A stretch of DNA of 6,899 nucleotides from Deltaproteobacteria bacterium (lineage in GTDB: Bacteria > Desulfobacterota > SM23-61). The notes beneath the pieces were generated by a model. The model did not search any database. It was not told the origin of the DNA and saw only the letters and a program-made list of their open reading frames with translations. Position 1 is the stretch's first letter. Each line of letters opens with the position of its first letter. Positions 1 to 6,070 of the stretch are shown piece after piece. Where the stretch lies: positions 1 through 6,899 of the forward strand of contig JAPLIW010000605.1 in the NCBI GenBank assembly GCA_026388915.1, written 5' to 3'. The position numbers and the translations under genes are program-made.

Positions 1-2
1 GG

Positions 3-146
3 AGGATTAACGAATCCCTCGGCCTGAAAGAGCGCATTCTTTACGACCTCGAAAAAATCGCCTACCTTTACGATGCCCTGGGAAAACCCGAAGAAGCGGA
101 GAAATTCCGGAAGAGATCCCAGGAGTTGACCTCTTCTCCAAAGTAA
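3..146 (+). CDS. C-terminal end of a TPR-repeat protein (partial, 5' end outside window)
   Basis: An open frame enters from the left edge and gives 47 codons before a TAA at 144-146. The peptide contains LEKIAYLYDALGKPEEAEKF, which fits the tetratricopeptide pattern: paired amphipathic helices, small residues at the A positions, the G-x-x-E-E-A turn and a basic second helix. A short polar tail (SQELTSSPK) follows. TPRs are protein-interaction scaffolds, so nothing can be said about the specific role without the missing N-terminal part. Codon use (GCC, CTC, GAA, AAA) resembles the downstream genes. A terminator-like hairpin about 50 nt after the stop suggests this is the last gene of its transcript. 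The reading frame is fairly secure. The TPR assignment rests on one repeat. Confidence 0.7.
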   Translation, partial: RINESLGLKERILYDLEKIAYLYDALGKPEEAEKFRKRSQELTSSPK

Positions 147-195
147 TTCAACAGAATCGGCTCGCGGCACCCGCCAACCATAAAGATGCAGATGA

Positions 196-229
196 TTCCC
201 TACCCCCCAGGGGAGGGGAAATATTTTTT
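196..229 (+). terminator. Rho-independent terminator-like hairpin after the TPR gene
   Basis: The arms TTCCCTACCCC (196-206) and GGGGAGGGGAA (210-220) pair over 11 positions with one A-A mismatch and one T-G wobble, around a 3-nt loop. A run of six T follows at 224-229. This is the classic intrinsic terminator layout. It lies only about 12-21 nt before the possible starts of the next gene, so it could instead act as an attenuator or leader structure of that gene. Confidence 0.6.
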
Positions 230-250
230 GGCATTTTCCAAGTGAGGACC

Positions 251-1699
251 ATGAGGAAAACATTTTCATCAGGGGAGAGGAAGGATCCTTCCCTGCACAA
301 ACTCTTCTACCCGGACAGCGTCGCGGTCGTGGGAGCCTCGCCGGAAGTGAAGGGAGACCGGTTTCCTTTCTTCCAGGCCCTGTTGAAGTCCGGGTTTCCC
401 GGAAGGCTCTACCCGGTGAATCCCAACTATCGCGAGGTTGGCGGCCACAAGGCCTTCTCCCGCCTCCAGGAAATCCCGGAACCCATAGACCTGGCCATCA
501 TCACGCTGCGCGCTCCTTATGTTCCGCCCATTGTGGCGGACTGCGTACAGAAAGGGGTTCGATTCGCGGTTATTTTTTCCTCGGGATTCACCGAAGGCGG
601 GCACCCGGAGCTGGAGGAGGAAATTAAAACCCTGGTCCGGCAGGGACCCACCCGGCTCATCGGCCCCAATTGCATCGGCCCCTATTGCCCGGAAAGCGGC
701 CTCACCTTCATCATGGAAGAAAAGCCGCGGGAGCCGGGCAACGTGGGTTTTGTCTCCCAATCCGGCGGCCACAGCATCACCTATAAAACCCTGGCAGGTT
801 CCCGGGGAATTCATTTCAACAAGATTCTCTCCCTCGGGAACCAATGTGACCTGACGGTTCAAGAGGTCCTCCGCTATTATGCGGAAGACCCGCAGATTCG
901 GGTCATCTGCGCCTACGTGGAACAGGCCAAGGGCGGGAAAGAATTCTCTCAAACCATCCGGGAGGTGGCCCGCAGGAAACCCCTGATTATCATGAAGGGG
1001 GGGGCGACCGAAGTCGGAGCCCGGGCGGCCTTCAGCCACACCGGAGCCCTGGCCTCTTATTCCCAGATCTGGGTGAAAGCCATCCATCAGCTGGGAGTCA
1101 TCCTGGTGGATGATCTGGAAGAGATGGCCGACGCCGCCTTTTCCTGCCTCACCCTGGATTTGCCCCGAAGCCCCCGGGTGGGGATTGTAGTCGTGGGAGG
1201 GGGAAGTTCCGTGGAGATGACCGACATCTGCGCCCGGAATTCTCTGGAGGTTCCCATCCTGGAAAAGGAGACCCAAGAGAAAATCGCCAAGAACATTCCC
1301 GAGGCCAATACCAGCTGCAAGAACCCGGTGGATCTTGGATTCATGGGCTTCTTCCCCCAGGTTTACAGCCAATCGATCCGCCTCACCGCCACGGACCCGA
1401 ATATTGACGTTCTTCTTCTCTACCAAATCACCGAGTACTTCCAGCAATTCACCCCCCACCTGGACTGGCCGGGCAATATCGCTGCCGAAATGGCCAAGAT
1501 CCGCCGGGAGCTGGAGAAACCCCTGGTTATCGTCATCCCCCCCCTGGAGCAGGACAAACCGGAATTCATCACCAAGCGCCAGACGCTGGTGCAAAAGCTC
1601 CGGCAGAAGGGGATTCCCGTCTTCCCCACTATCGACCGCGCCACCAAAGTTATTTACCGCCTGCAAAGGTACCGAAAGTTTTTGCATCCGGAAACGTAG
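251..1699 (+). CDS. NDP-forming acyl-CoA synthetase (acetate-CoA ligase type), alpha subunit
   Basis: This family interconverts an acyl-CoA, ADP and phosphate with the free acid, CoA and ATP, usually for energy conservation in anaerobes. Numbering from ATG 251 (482 aa), there is a CoA-binding Rossmann domain at about 18-115 (SVAVVGAS), GPNCIGP near 138-144, a succinyl-CoA-ligase-like domain with VSQSGG near 168-173, and the motif FSHTGAL, whose His263 fits the phosphorylated histidine. A third domain (about 310-460) holds the GGGSSVEMTD and NPVDLG segments. The ATP-grasp beta domain is absent, so this matches a stand-alone alpha subunit (about 460 aa) rather than the 700-aa fused form. No beta gene is visible nearby. 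The start is uncertain: GTG at 242 is in frame, but ATG 251 has a GAGG at 244-247, albeit closely spaced. The stop TAG lies inside a palindromic repeat. Substrate cannot be read from sequence. Confidence 0.88.
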   Translation: MRKTFSSGERKDPSLHKLFYPDSVAVVGASPEVKGDRFPFFQALLKSGFPGRLYPVNPNYREVGGHKAFSRLQEIPEPIDLAIITLRAPYVPPIVADCVQKGVRFAVIFSSGFTEGGHPELEEEIKTLVRQGPTRLIGPNCIGPYCPESGLTFIMEEKPREPGNVGFVSQSGGHSITYKTLAGSRGIHFNKILSLGNQCDLTVQEVLRYYAEDPQIRVICAYVEQAKGGKEFSQTIREVARRKPLIIMKGGATEVGARAAFSHTGALASYSQIWVKAIHQLGVILVDDLEEMADAAFSCLTLDLPRSPRVGIVVVGGGSSVEMTDICARNSLEVPILEKETQEKIAKNIPEANTSCKNPVDLGFMGFFPQVYSQSIRLTATDPNIDVLLLYQITEYFQQFTPHLDWPGNIAAEMAKIRRELEKPLVIVIPPLEQDKPEFITKRQTLVQKLRQKGIPVFPTIDRATKVIYRLQRYRKFLHPET

Positions 1700-1723
1700 G
1701 GGCGATTCATGAATCGCCCCTAC
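1696..1723. repeat. Perfect 28-bp palindrome (REP/MITE-like) overlapping a stop codon
   Basis: The half-site GTAGGGGCGATTCA (1696-1709) is followed directly by its exact reverse complement (1710-1723). Its second to fourth bases (TAG, 1697-1699) are the stop codon of the acyl-CoA synthetase gene. No T-run follows, so it is not a standard terminator, although RNA of it would fold into a hairpin. The GTAGGGGC...GCCCCTAC form resembles palindromes I recall as dispersed repeats in environmental bacteria, but that is memory, not a search. A GTAGGGGC fragment recurs at 6025. Confidence 0.85.
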
Positions 1724-1754
1724 AGGGCCCTCCGGTATTCACCCGATCATAGAC

Positions 1755-1783
1755 TTCCCCGGCAACCCCGGATGGTTTAAAAT
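1755..1783 (+). promoter_or_regulatory. uvrB: Weak sigma-70-like promoter candidate for uvrB(C)
   Basis: TAAAAT (1778-1783) matches the -10 consensus at 5 of 6 positions and lies in a short AT-rich patch that stands out from the GC-rich surroundings. At a 17-bp spacing the -35 would be TTCCCC (1755-1760), a poor match. If used, the transcript would carry a 5' leader of about 120 nt made almost entirely of the heptamer array. No LexA-type operator was recognised near it. Confidence 0.25.
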
Positions 1784-1810
1784 AGAAATATGAATGGATC
1801 CGTTATCCCC

Positions 1811-1908
1811 ATCCAGAATCCAGAATCTAGAATCCAGGATCCAGCAGCGAGAAACCAGGATCCATCAACGAGCAACCAGTAACGAGCAACGAGCAACCAG
1901 CAACCAGT
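1811..1908 (+). repeat. Heptamer tandem array A, 14 units in phase, upstream of uvrB
   Basis: Fourteen consecutive 7-bp units run without a phase break. The first five are ATCCAGN-type (ATCCAGA at 1811 and 1818, ATCTAGA at 1825, ATCCAGG at 1832, ATCCAGC at 1839). After three transitional units come AACSAGN units (AACGAGC at 1867, 1881 and 1888; AACCAGT at 1874 and 1902; AACCAGC at 1895). ATCC at 1798 and 1805 suggests the array may start earlier, with one 6-bp step. It ends 4 nt before the uvrB ATG. The + strand is poor in T in the second half and has little self-complementarity. Confidence 0.9.
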
Positions 1909-1912
1909 TCTT

Positions 1913-3934
1913 ATGCCCGACTTCAAAATCGTCTCGCCATTCAAACCCCAGGGGGATCAGCCCCAGGCCATTGAAAAGCTCACCCGGGGGCTGAAACAAG
2001 GGCAGCCCCATCAGGTGCTCCTCGGAGTCACCGGGTCGGGGAAGACCTTCACCATGGCCCAGGTGATCGAGCGGGTGCAGAAGCCCACCGTGGTCATCGC
2101 CCCCAACAAGACCCTGGCGGCTCAGCTCTTCCAGGAGTTCCGATCCCTGTTCCCCGAAAACGCGGTGGAGTATTTCATCAGCTACTACGATTATTACCAG
2201 CCGGAGGCCTACATTCCGACCACCGACACCTACATCGAAAAAGACGCCTCCATCAACGACCTTATCGACAAGATGCGCCACTCGGCCACCCACTCCGTCC
2301 TCACCCGACGGGACGTGATCGCCGTCGCCTCGGTCTCCTGTATCTACGGGCTGGGTTCCCCCGAAACCTACCAGGGGATGATCGTTCTCATGGAAGACCA
2401 AAAGGAGATCTCCCGCGATGAGGTCCTGGCCCGTCTCGTGGAAATCCAGTACGAACGGAACGACTACGACTTTCACCGGGGGACCTTCCGCGTCCGGGGA
2501 GACGTCCTGGAGATCTTCCCCGCTTATGAGGAGAACAAGGCCATCCGGATCGAATTCTTCGGCGACCTGGTGGACTCCATCTCCGAGATCGACCCCCTCC
2601 GGGGAAAAATCCTGAGCAAGCTGAAGCAGGTCACCATCTTCCCCGGGAGCCATTACGTGACCCCCCAGGACCGGCTGCGCCGGGCCATCCAATCCATCCG
2701 GGAAGAGTTGGTCGAGCGGCTCGCCCAGTTTGAATCTCAGAAGAAGCTCCTGGAGGCCCAGCGCCTGGAACAGCGGACCAACTATGACATCGAAATGCTG
2801 CAGGAGATGGGATACTGCACGGGAATCGAGAACTACTCCCGCCACCTGGACGGCCGGAAGCCCGGAGAGCCTCCCTACACCCTCCTGGATTATTTCCCCA
2901 AAGACTCCCTCTATTTCATCGATGAAAGCCACATCACCGTTCCCCAGCTGAACGGAATGTACTGGGGCGACCGGACGCGGAAAGAAACCCTGGCGGAGTT
3001 CGGATTCCGCCTGCCCTCGGCCCTGGACAACCGACCCCTTTCCTTCGAAGAGTTCGAAGCCCGGGCGACCCAGGTGGTCTACGTTTCCGCCACCCCCGCC
3101 GCCTACGAAATGAAAAAGTCTCAGGGTCGCGTGGTGGAGCAGATCATCCGCCCCACGGGCCTGATCGACCCGAAGGTTGAGGTCAAACCCGCCCGGTACC
3201 AGGTGGACGACCTCCTGAACGAAATCCAGGCCCGGGTCGGCCGAGGAGAACGGGTCCTGGTTACCACCCTGACCAAGCGCATGGCCGAAGACCTGACCTC
3301 CTACTACGCCGACCTGGGAATCAAGGTCAAATACCTCCACTCGGACATCCAGACGCTGGAGAGAACGGAGATTCTCCGCGACCTGCGCCTGGGGAAGTTC
3401 GATGTCCTCATCGGCATCAACCTGCTGCGGGAAGGATTGGATCTCCCCGAAGTTTCCCTGGTGGCCATTCTGGATGCCGACAAGGAAGGATTCCTGCGCT
3501 CGGGGACCTCTCTCATTCAGACCTTCGGCCGGGCATCCCGCAACGTCGCCGGGCAGGTGATCCTTTACGCGGACAGGTCGACCGATTCGATGAAGAAGGC
3601 CATCCGCGAGACCGACCGGCGGCGGAAGATCCAGGAATCCTTCAACCGCAAGCACGGGATCACTCCCGAGTCGATTCGCAAGGCCATCCCGGACATCCTG
3701 CAGTCCATTTACGAAGCGGACTACGTCACCATTCCCATGGCCGCGGAAAAGCCCGAAGAGTACGTCTCTCTCTTCGAGATCCCGAAGCTCCTCGCCCGGC
3801 TGAAAAAAGAGATGCGCGAGGCCGCCTCGCGGCTCGACTTCGAAAGGGCCGCGGAGCTGAGGGACCGGATCAAGAACCTGCAGGAGATGGAACTGGGCTC
3901 CCGGGAAGGAAGCCCCGCAGGGGCTCGGGCGTGA
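1913..3934 (+). CDS. uvrB: UvrABC excinuclease subunit B, DNA helicase-like damage verifier
   Basis: UvrB receives damaged DNA from UvrA, inserts a beta-hairpin between the strands to verify the lesion, and recruits UvrC for incision in cytoplasmic nucleotide excision repair. The protein is 673 aa, the same as E. coli UvrB. Visible motifs: FKPQGDQPQAI (10-20), Walker A GVTGSGKT (38-45), the aromatic hairpin region YYDYYQPEAY (91-100) onward, Walker B DESH (337-340), SATP (392-395), motif V around GINLLREGLDLPEV (501-514), and motif VI QTFGRASRN (536-544) with both arginine positions. A C-terminal UVR motif (about 627-656) is the UvrC-binding helical hairpin. The start at 1913 matches the family's N-terminus, but no Shine-Dalgarno precedes it; the 7-bp array occupies that position. 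uvrC follows after 131 nt, so co-transcription is likely. No uvrA is present. An antisense ORF over it is a shadow. Confidence 0.98.
   Translation: MPDFKIVSPFKPQGDQPQAIEKLTRGLKQGQPHQVLLGVTGSGKTFTMAQVIERVQKPTVVIAPNKTLAAQLFQEFRSLFPENAVEYFISYYDYYQPEAYIPTTDTYIEKDASINDLIDKMRHSATHSVLTRRDVIAVASVSCIYGLGSPETYQGMIVLMEDQKEISRDEVLARLVEIQYERNDYDFHRGTFRVRGDVLEIFPAYEENKAIRIEFFGDLVDSISEIDPLRGKILSKLKQVTIFPGSHYVTPQDRLRRAIQSIREELVERLAQFESQKKLLEAQRLEQRTNYDIEMLQEMGYCTGIENYSRHLDGRKPGEPPYTLLDYFPKDSLYFIDESHITVPQLNGMYWGDRTRKETLAEFGFRLPSALDNRPLSFEEFEARATQVVYVSATPAAYEMKKSQGRVVEQIIRPTGLIDPKVEVKPARYQVDDLLNEIQARVGRGERVLVTTLTKRMAEDLTSYYADLGIKVKYLHSDIQTLERTEILRDLRLGKFDVLIGINLLREGLDLPEVSLVAILDADKEGFLRSGTSLIQTFGRASRNVAGQVILYADRSTDSMKKAIRETDRRRKIQESFNRKHGITPESIRKAIPDILQSIYEADYVTIPMAAEKPEEYVSLFEIPKLLARLKKEMREAASRLDFERAAELRDRIKNLQEMELGSREGSPAGARA
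3911..3925 (+). other. Short GC hairpin in the 3' end of uvrB
   Basis: AGCCCC (3911-3916) pairs perfectly with GGGGCT (3920-3925) across a GCA loop, inside the codons of the poorly conserved UvrB tail (SPAGA). CCCG (3900-3903) and CGGG (3926-3929) could add an outer stem. No T-run follows, so it is not a typical terminator. It could slow 3' decay or simply reflect GC-rich sequence. Confidence 0.3.
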
Positions 3935-3935
3935 T

Positions 3936-3977
3936 CTCGTTACTGGTTACACGTTACTCGTTCCTCGTGGCTCGTTA
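3936..3977 (-). repeat. Heptamer array B, 6 units, inverted orientation, just after uvrB
   Basis: Six in-phase units start 2 nt after the uvrB stop: CTCGTTA (3936), CTGGTTA (3943), CACGTTA (3950), CTCGTTC (3957), CTCGTGG (3964), CTCGTTA (3971). Reverse-complemented, these are TAACGAG/TAACCAG variants, the same family as the arrays before uvrB and uvrC but on the other strand. Confidence 0.85.
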
Positions 3978-4050
3978 AATTCCCTTTCAACCGATGAGCT
4001 GTAATCCGTAACGAGCAACCAGGAACCCACAACGAGTAACCAGTAACAAA
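3936..4050. repeat. Imperfect long inverted repeat between uvrB and uvrC (arrays B and C)
   Basis: The 42-bp arm 3936-3977 is complementary to 4009-4050, with a 31-nt loop (3978-4008). Comparing unit by unit by eye, 33 of 42 positions pair. The first and fifth heptamers (TAACGAG, TAACCAG) are perfect, and the lead base of the six units reads T,C,G,T,T,T against T,C,G,C,T,T. In RNA this could form a long interrupted stem that ends 15 nt before the uvrC start codon. Confidence 0.65.
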
Positions 4051-4064
4051 TTAAGGGCAACCAG
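4002..4064 (+). repeat. Heptamer array C, 9 units in phase, abutting the uvrC start
   Basis: In-phase units are TAATCCG (4002), TAACGAG (4009), CAACCAG (4016), GAACCCA (4023), CAACGAG (4030), TAACCAG (4037), TAACAAA (4044), TTAAGGG (4051) and CAACCAG (4058). The consensus YAACSAG is the same and in the same orientation as array A before uvrB. The last unit ends one base before the ATG of uvrC. TTAAGGG is the only unit carrying a ribosome-binding-like core. Confidence 0.85.
4053..4057 (+). promoter_or_regulatory. uvrC: Shine-Dalgarno-like site for uvrC inside array C
   Basis: AAGGG lies 8 nt before ATG 4066. It occupies the eighth heptamer slot, where the unit departs most from consensus, consistent with a repeat unit altered or retained for ribosome binding. 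It supports ATG 4066 as the start. Confidence 0.5.
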
Positions 4065-4065
4065 A

Positions 4066-5931
4066 ATGGACCTCCCGAATCTAGAAGATCAAATTTCAAC
4101 CCTTCCCACCGGCCCCGGCGTCTACCTGATGAAGGACCAGGCCGGAAAGGTGCTGTACATCGGGAAGGCCAAGAACCTGCGCAACCGGGTGAGGACCTAT
4201 TTCGGGAAATCCGGTGACGCCCGCCTCTCCCTCCGGTTCCTCATGCCCAAAGTCCGCCAGGTGGAAACCATCCTTACGGATACCGAAAAAGAAGCCCTCA
4301 TCCTGGAAAACACCCTGATCAAGAAGCACAAGCCCCGCCACAATATTGATTTAAAAGACGACAAAACCTACTTCAGCCTTAGGTTCAGCGTCCAGGAAAA
4401 ATTCCCCAAACTCACTCTGGTGCGCAAGGTGAAACGGGACGGAGCGCGCTATTTCGGCCCCTATGCCTCCAGTGCCGCGGTGAAGGAGACCCTCCGGATT
4501 CTGCGCAGCCTCTTTCCCCTACGCACCTGCAGCGACTCCAATTTCCGGAACCGCTCCCGCCCCTGCCTGAACTACCAGATCAAGAAATGCCTGGGACCCT
4601 GCTGCGGGCTGGTTTCCCCGGAAAAATACGCGGACCTGGTTCAGGAAGTCATCCTCTTCCTCGAGGGGAAAAACTCCCAGTTAATCAAGCTCCTGCAGGA
4701 GAGGATGACGGAGGCCTCGGGCACCCTCCACTTCGAGGAGGCGGCCCGCATCCGGGACCAGATCGCGGCCATCGAACAAACCCTGGAGAAGCAGAAAGCC
4801 GTCTCCCAGACTCCCAACGACCAGGACGTCTTTGCCTTCCATCGCCAGGGGAACGTCTGGGAGTTCCAGATCCTTTTCTTCCGGCGGGGAATTCTGGTGG
4901 GAAACAAATCCTTTCACTTCTCCCGGATCAACCTCCCGGAGGAGGAAGCCCTGGCCGCTTTTCTGCGCCAGTACTACGCCGAAGAACCCTCGATTCCCCA
5001 TGAGGTTCTCCTTCCCCTTCCCCTCGAGGATGAGCCCCTCCTCACGGAGTGGCTTTCCGAAAAGAGGGGGGCAAAAGTGGAAGTCCATGTTCCCCAGCGG
5101 GGGGATAAGAAGAGTCTCGTGGAGATGGCCCAAAAAAACGCCGAGCATGCCTTCCAGAAAAAGGTCGACGAAACGGAAAATCTTTCCCTCCTCCTTCAGG
5201 AGCTGAAAGAAAAATTAAGGTTAAGAAGCCTGCCTCACCGGATTGAATGTTTCGACATTTCCAACCTCTTCGGGACCCTGGCCGTGGGCTCCAGGGTAAG
5301 TTTTCGGGACGGGAAACCGGATCGTTCCCAGTACCGCCATTATAGAGTTCACGCCCCCTCTTTTCCCGACGATTATGGTATGATGTATGAGATCCTGAAA
5401 CGAAGGTACAGCAAGCTGGAGCTCGACGAGGAAAAGCCGGACCTGCTTGTCGTCGACGGGGGCAAAGGTCAACTCAACGTGGCCCTGGCGGTGCTGGATG
5501 AACTCGGCCTGCGGGACCTGTCCGCCGTCGGGCTGGCCAAGGACAAAGGGCCGATTCCGAAGAGAATCGCCGAGAAGACCGCCGATAAAATCTATCTGCC
5601 TAACGTGAAAGACCCCATCCTCCTCGGGCATTCCGGCGCTCTGCACTACCTGCAGCGGATCCGCGACGAAGCCCACCGGTTTGCCATCACCTATCATAAG
5701 AAGCTGCGGGGCAGCCGCGGGCTGCGGACGATCCTGGACGAAATTCCCGGGATCGGGAAGGTAAAGAAGAAAGCTCTTCTGCAGGGTTTCGGAAGCCTGC
5801 GAAAAATTCAGGAAGCCACGGTGGAAGGGCTCAGCCAGATGGAGTCCCTGACCCGGAAGGATGCGCAGACGGTCTTTGAATTCTTCCATCCCCCCACGGA
5901 GGAATGCGGAATGAAAGCTCCGGACAAATAA
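4066..5931 (+). CDS. uvrC: UvrABC excinuclease subunit C, dual-incision nuclease
   Basis: UvrC joins the UvrB-DNA complex and cuts on both sides of the lesion. The 621-aa protein has the full family layout. The N-terminal GIY-YIG nuclease (about 13-95) shows GVY (18-20), YIG (31-33), Arg39 and the conserved EALILEN segment (76-82), the 3' incision site. Cys155, Cys167, Cys175 and Cys179 show the X11-X7-X3 spacing reported for the E. coli iron-sulfur cluster. A UVR motif that binds UvrB lies at about 206-240. The RNase H-like 5' incision domain keeps Asp397 (CFDISN), Asp464 (VVDGGKGQ) and His537 (RIRDEAHRFA). Tandem helix-hairpin-helix DNA-binding motifs follow (about 553-607, IPGIGKVKKKALL). 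The start is backed by AAGGG 8 nt upstream and by the usual position of GPGVYLMKD. The last codons overlap the beginning of a heptamer-phased region. No catalytic residue is missing. Confidence 0.98.
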   Translation: MDLPNLEDQISTLPTGPGVYLMKDQAGKVLYIGKAKNLRNRVRTYFGKSGDARLSLRFLMPKVRQVETILTDTEKEALILENTLIKKHKPRHNIDLKDDKTYFSLRFSVQEKFPKLTLVRKVKRDGARYFGPYASSAAVKETLRILRSLFPLRTCSDSNFRNRSRPCLNYQIKKCLGPCCGLVSPEKYADLVQEVILFLEGKNSQLIKLLQERMTEASGTLHFEEAARIRDQIAAIEQTLEKQKAVSQTPNDQDVFAFHRQGNVWEFQILFFRRGILVGNKSFHFSRINLPEEEALAAFLRQYYAEEPSIPHEVLLPLPLEDEPLLTEWLSEKRGAKVEVHVPQRGDKKSLVEMAQKNAEHAFQKKVDETENLSLLLQELKEKLRLRSLPHRIECFDISNLFGTLAVGSRVSFRDGKPDRSQYRHYRVHAPSFPDDYGMMYEILKRRYSKLELDEEKPDLLVVDGGKGQLNVALAVLDELGLRDLSAVGLAKDKGPIPKRIAEKTADKIYLPNVKDPILLGHSGALHYLQRIRDEAHRFAITYHKKLRGSRGLRTILDEIPGIGKVKKKALLQGFGSLRKIQEATVEGLSQMESLTRKDAQTVFEFFHPPTEECGMKAPDK

Positions 5932-5935
5932 TTGC

Positions 5936-6012
5936 GGAATGCAGGAAATGACCGACGACCGCGGACCGACGACCGCAGCTCCGGAACGGCGGTCGGCTGT
6001 CTGCGGTCCGCT
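5936..6012 (+). repeat. Heptamer array D, GACCGMN family, after uvrC
   Basis: The clear core is GACCGAC (5950), GACCGCG (5957), GACCGAC (5964), GACCGCA (5971). In the same phase upstream are GGAATGC (5936) and AGGAAAT (5943). GGAATGC and GGAATGA also sit in phase at 5901 and 5908, inside the uvrC coding end. Downstream, GTCGGCT (5992), GTCTGCG (5999) and GTCCGCT (6006) keep the phase but read like inverted units. The period is again 7 bp with a different unit sequence. Confidence 0.7.
5961..6011. other. Nested GC-rich hairpins downstream of uvrC
   Basis: The outer stem pairs GCGGACCG (5961-5968) with CGGTCCGC (6004-6011), 8 of 8. The inner stem pairs CGACCGC (5970-5976) with GCGGTCG (5989-5995), 7 of 7, around a 12-nt loop. 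There is no T-run on either side, so a factor-independent terminator is unlikely; it may protect the 3' end of the uvrBC message. The stems arise from the array D units. Confidence 0.55.
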
Positions 6013-6024
6013 TGCGGGCGGAAT

Positions 6025-6052
6025 GTAGGGGCAGGCAGCGGCGTGCGCACGC
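6025..6052. repeat. Degenerate palindrome-type repeat remnant
   Basis: GTAGGGGC (6025-6032) repeats the first eight bases of the 1696 palindrome, but the expected GCCCCTAC end is missing. A separate perfect 12-bp palindrome, GCGTGCGCACGC, lies at 6041-6052. This looks like one end of a decayed or recombined copy. Eight bases could match by chance. Confidence 0.35.
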
Positions 6053-6070
6053 GGAGTTCGGAGCAAAAAC

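Noticed and set aside
269..1687. 472-aa antisense open frame over the CoA-ligase gene
   Set aside because: It mirrors a gene with clear family motifs. Long antisense frames are expected in GC-rich coding DNA, and the translation shows no recognisable domain.
1696..1723. Intrinsic terminator for the CoA-ligase gene
   Set aside because: The stem is perfect but no T-run follows (the next bases are AGGGCCCTCC), so it is listed as a repeat rather than a terminator.
1724..1912. LexA/SOS operator upstream of uvrB
   Set aside because: I looked for CTGT-N8-ACAG, GAAC-N4-GTTC and GGTT...ACC type boxes and found none convincing; GGTT at 1774 lacks the partner half.
1794..1994. 66-codon frame through array A giving a 7-residue peptide repeat (RIQNLES, RIQQRET, RIHQRAT, SNEQRAT)
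   Set aside because: Three 7-bp units make 21 nt, so any frame through the array gives a 7-residue repeat. It overlaps the uvrB start, has no ribosome-binding site and ends inside uvrB.
1865..3655. 596-aa antisense open frame over uvrB
   Set aside because: Its protein has no recognisable motif and its end is the translated heptamer array (LVARCSLLVAR). uvrB on the other strand is certain.
1811..4064. CRISPR array
   Set aside because: The units are 7 bp and directly adjacent, with no spacers, and no cas genes are present.
5221..6066. 281-aa antisense open frame over the end of uvrC and the following gap
   Set aside because: It overlaps the conserved UvrC nuclease and helix-hairpin-helix region on the opposite strand and shows no family signal of its own.
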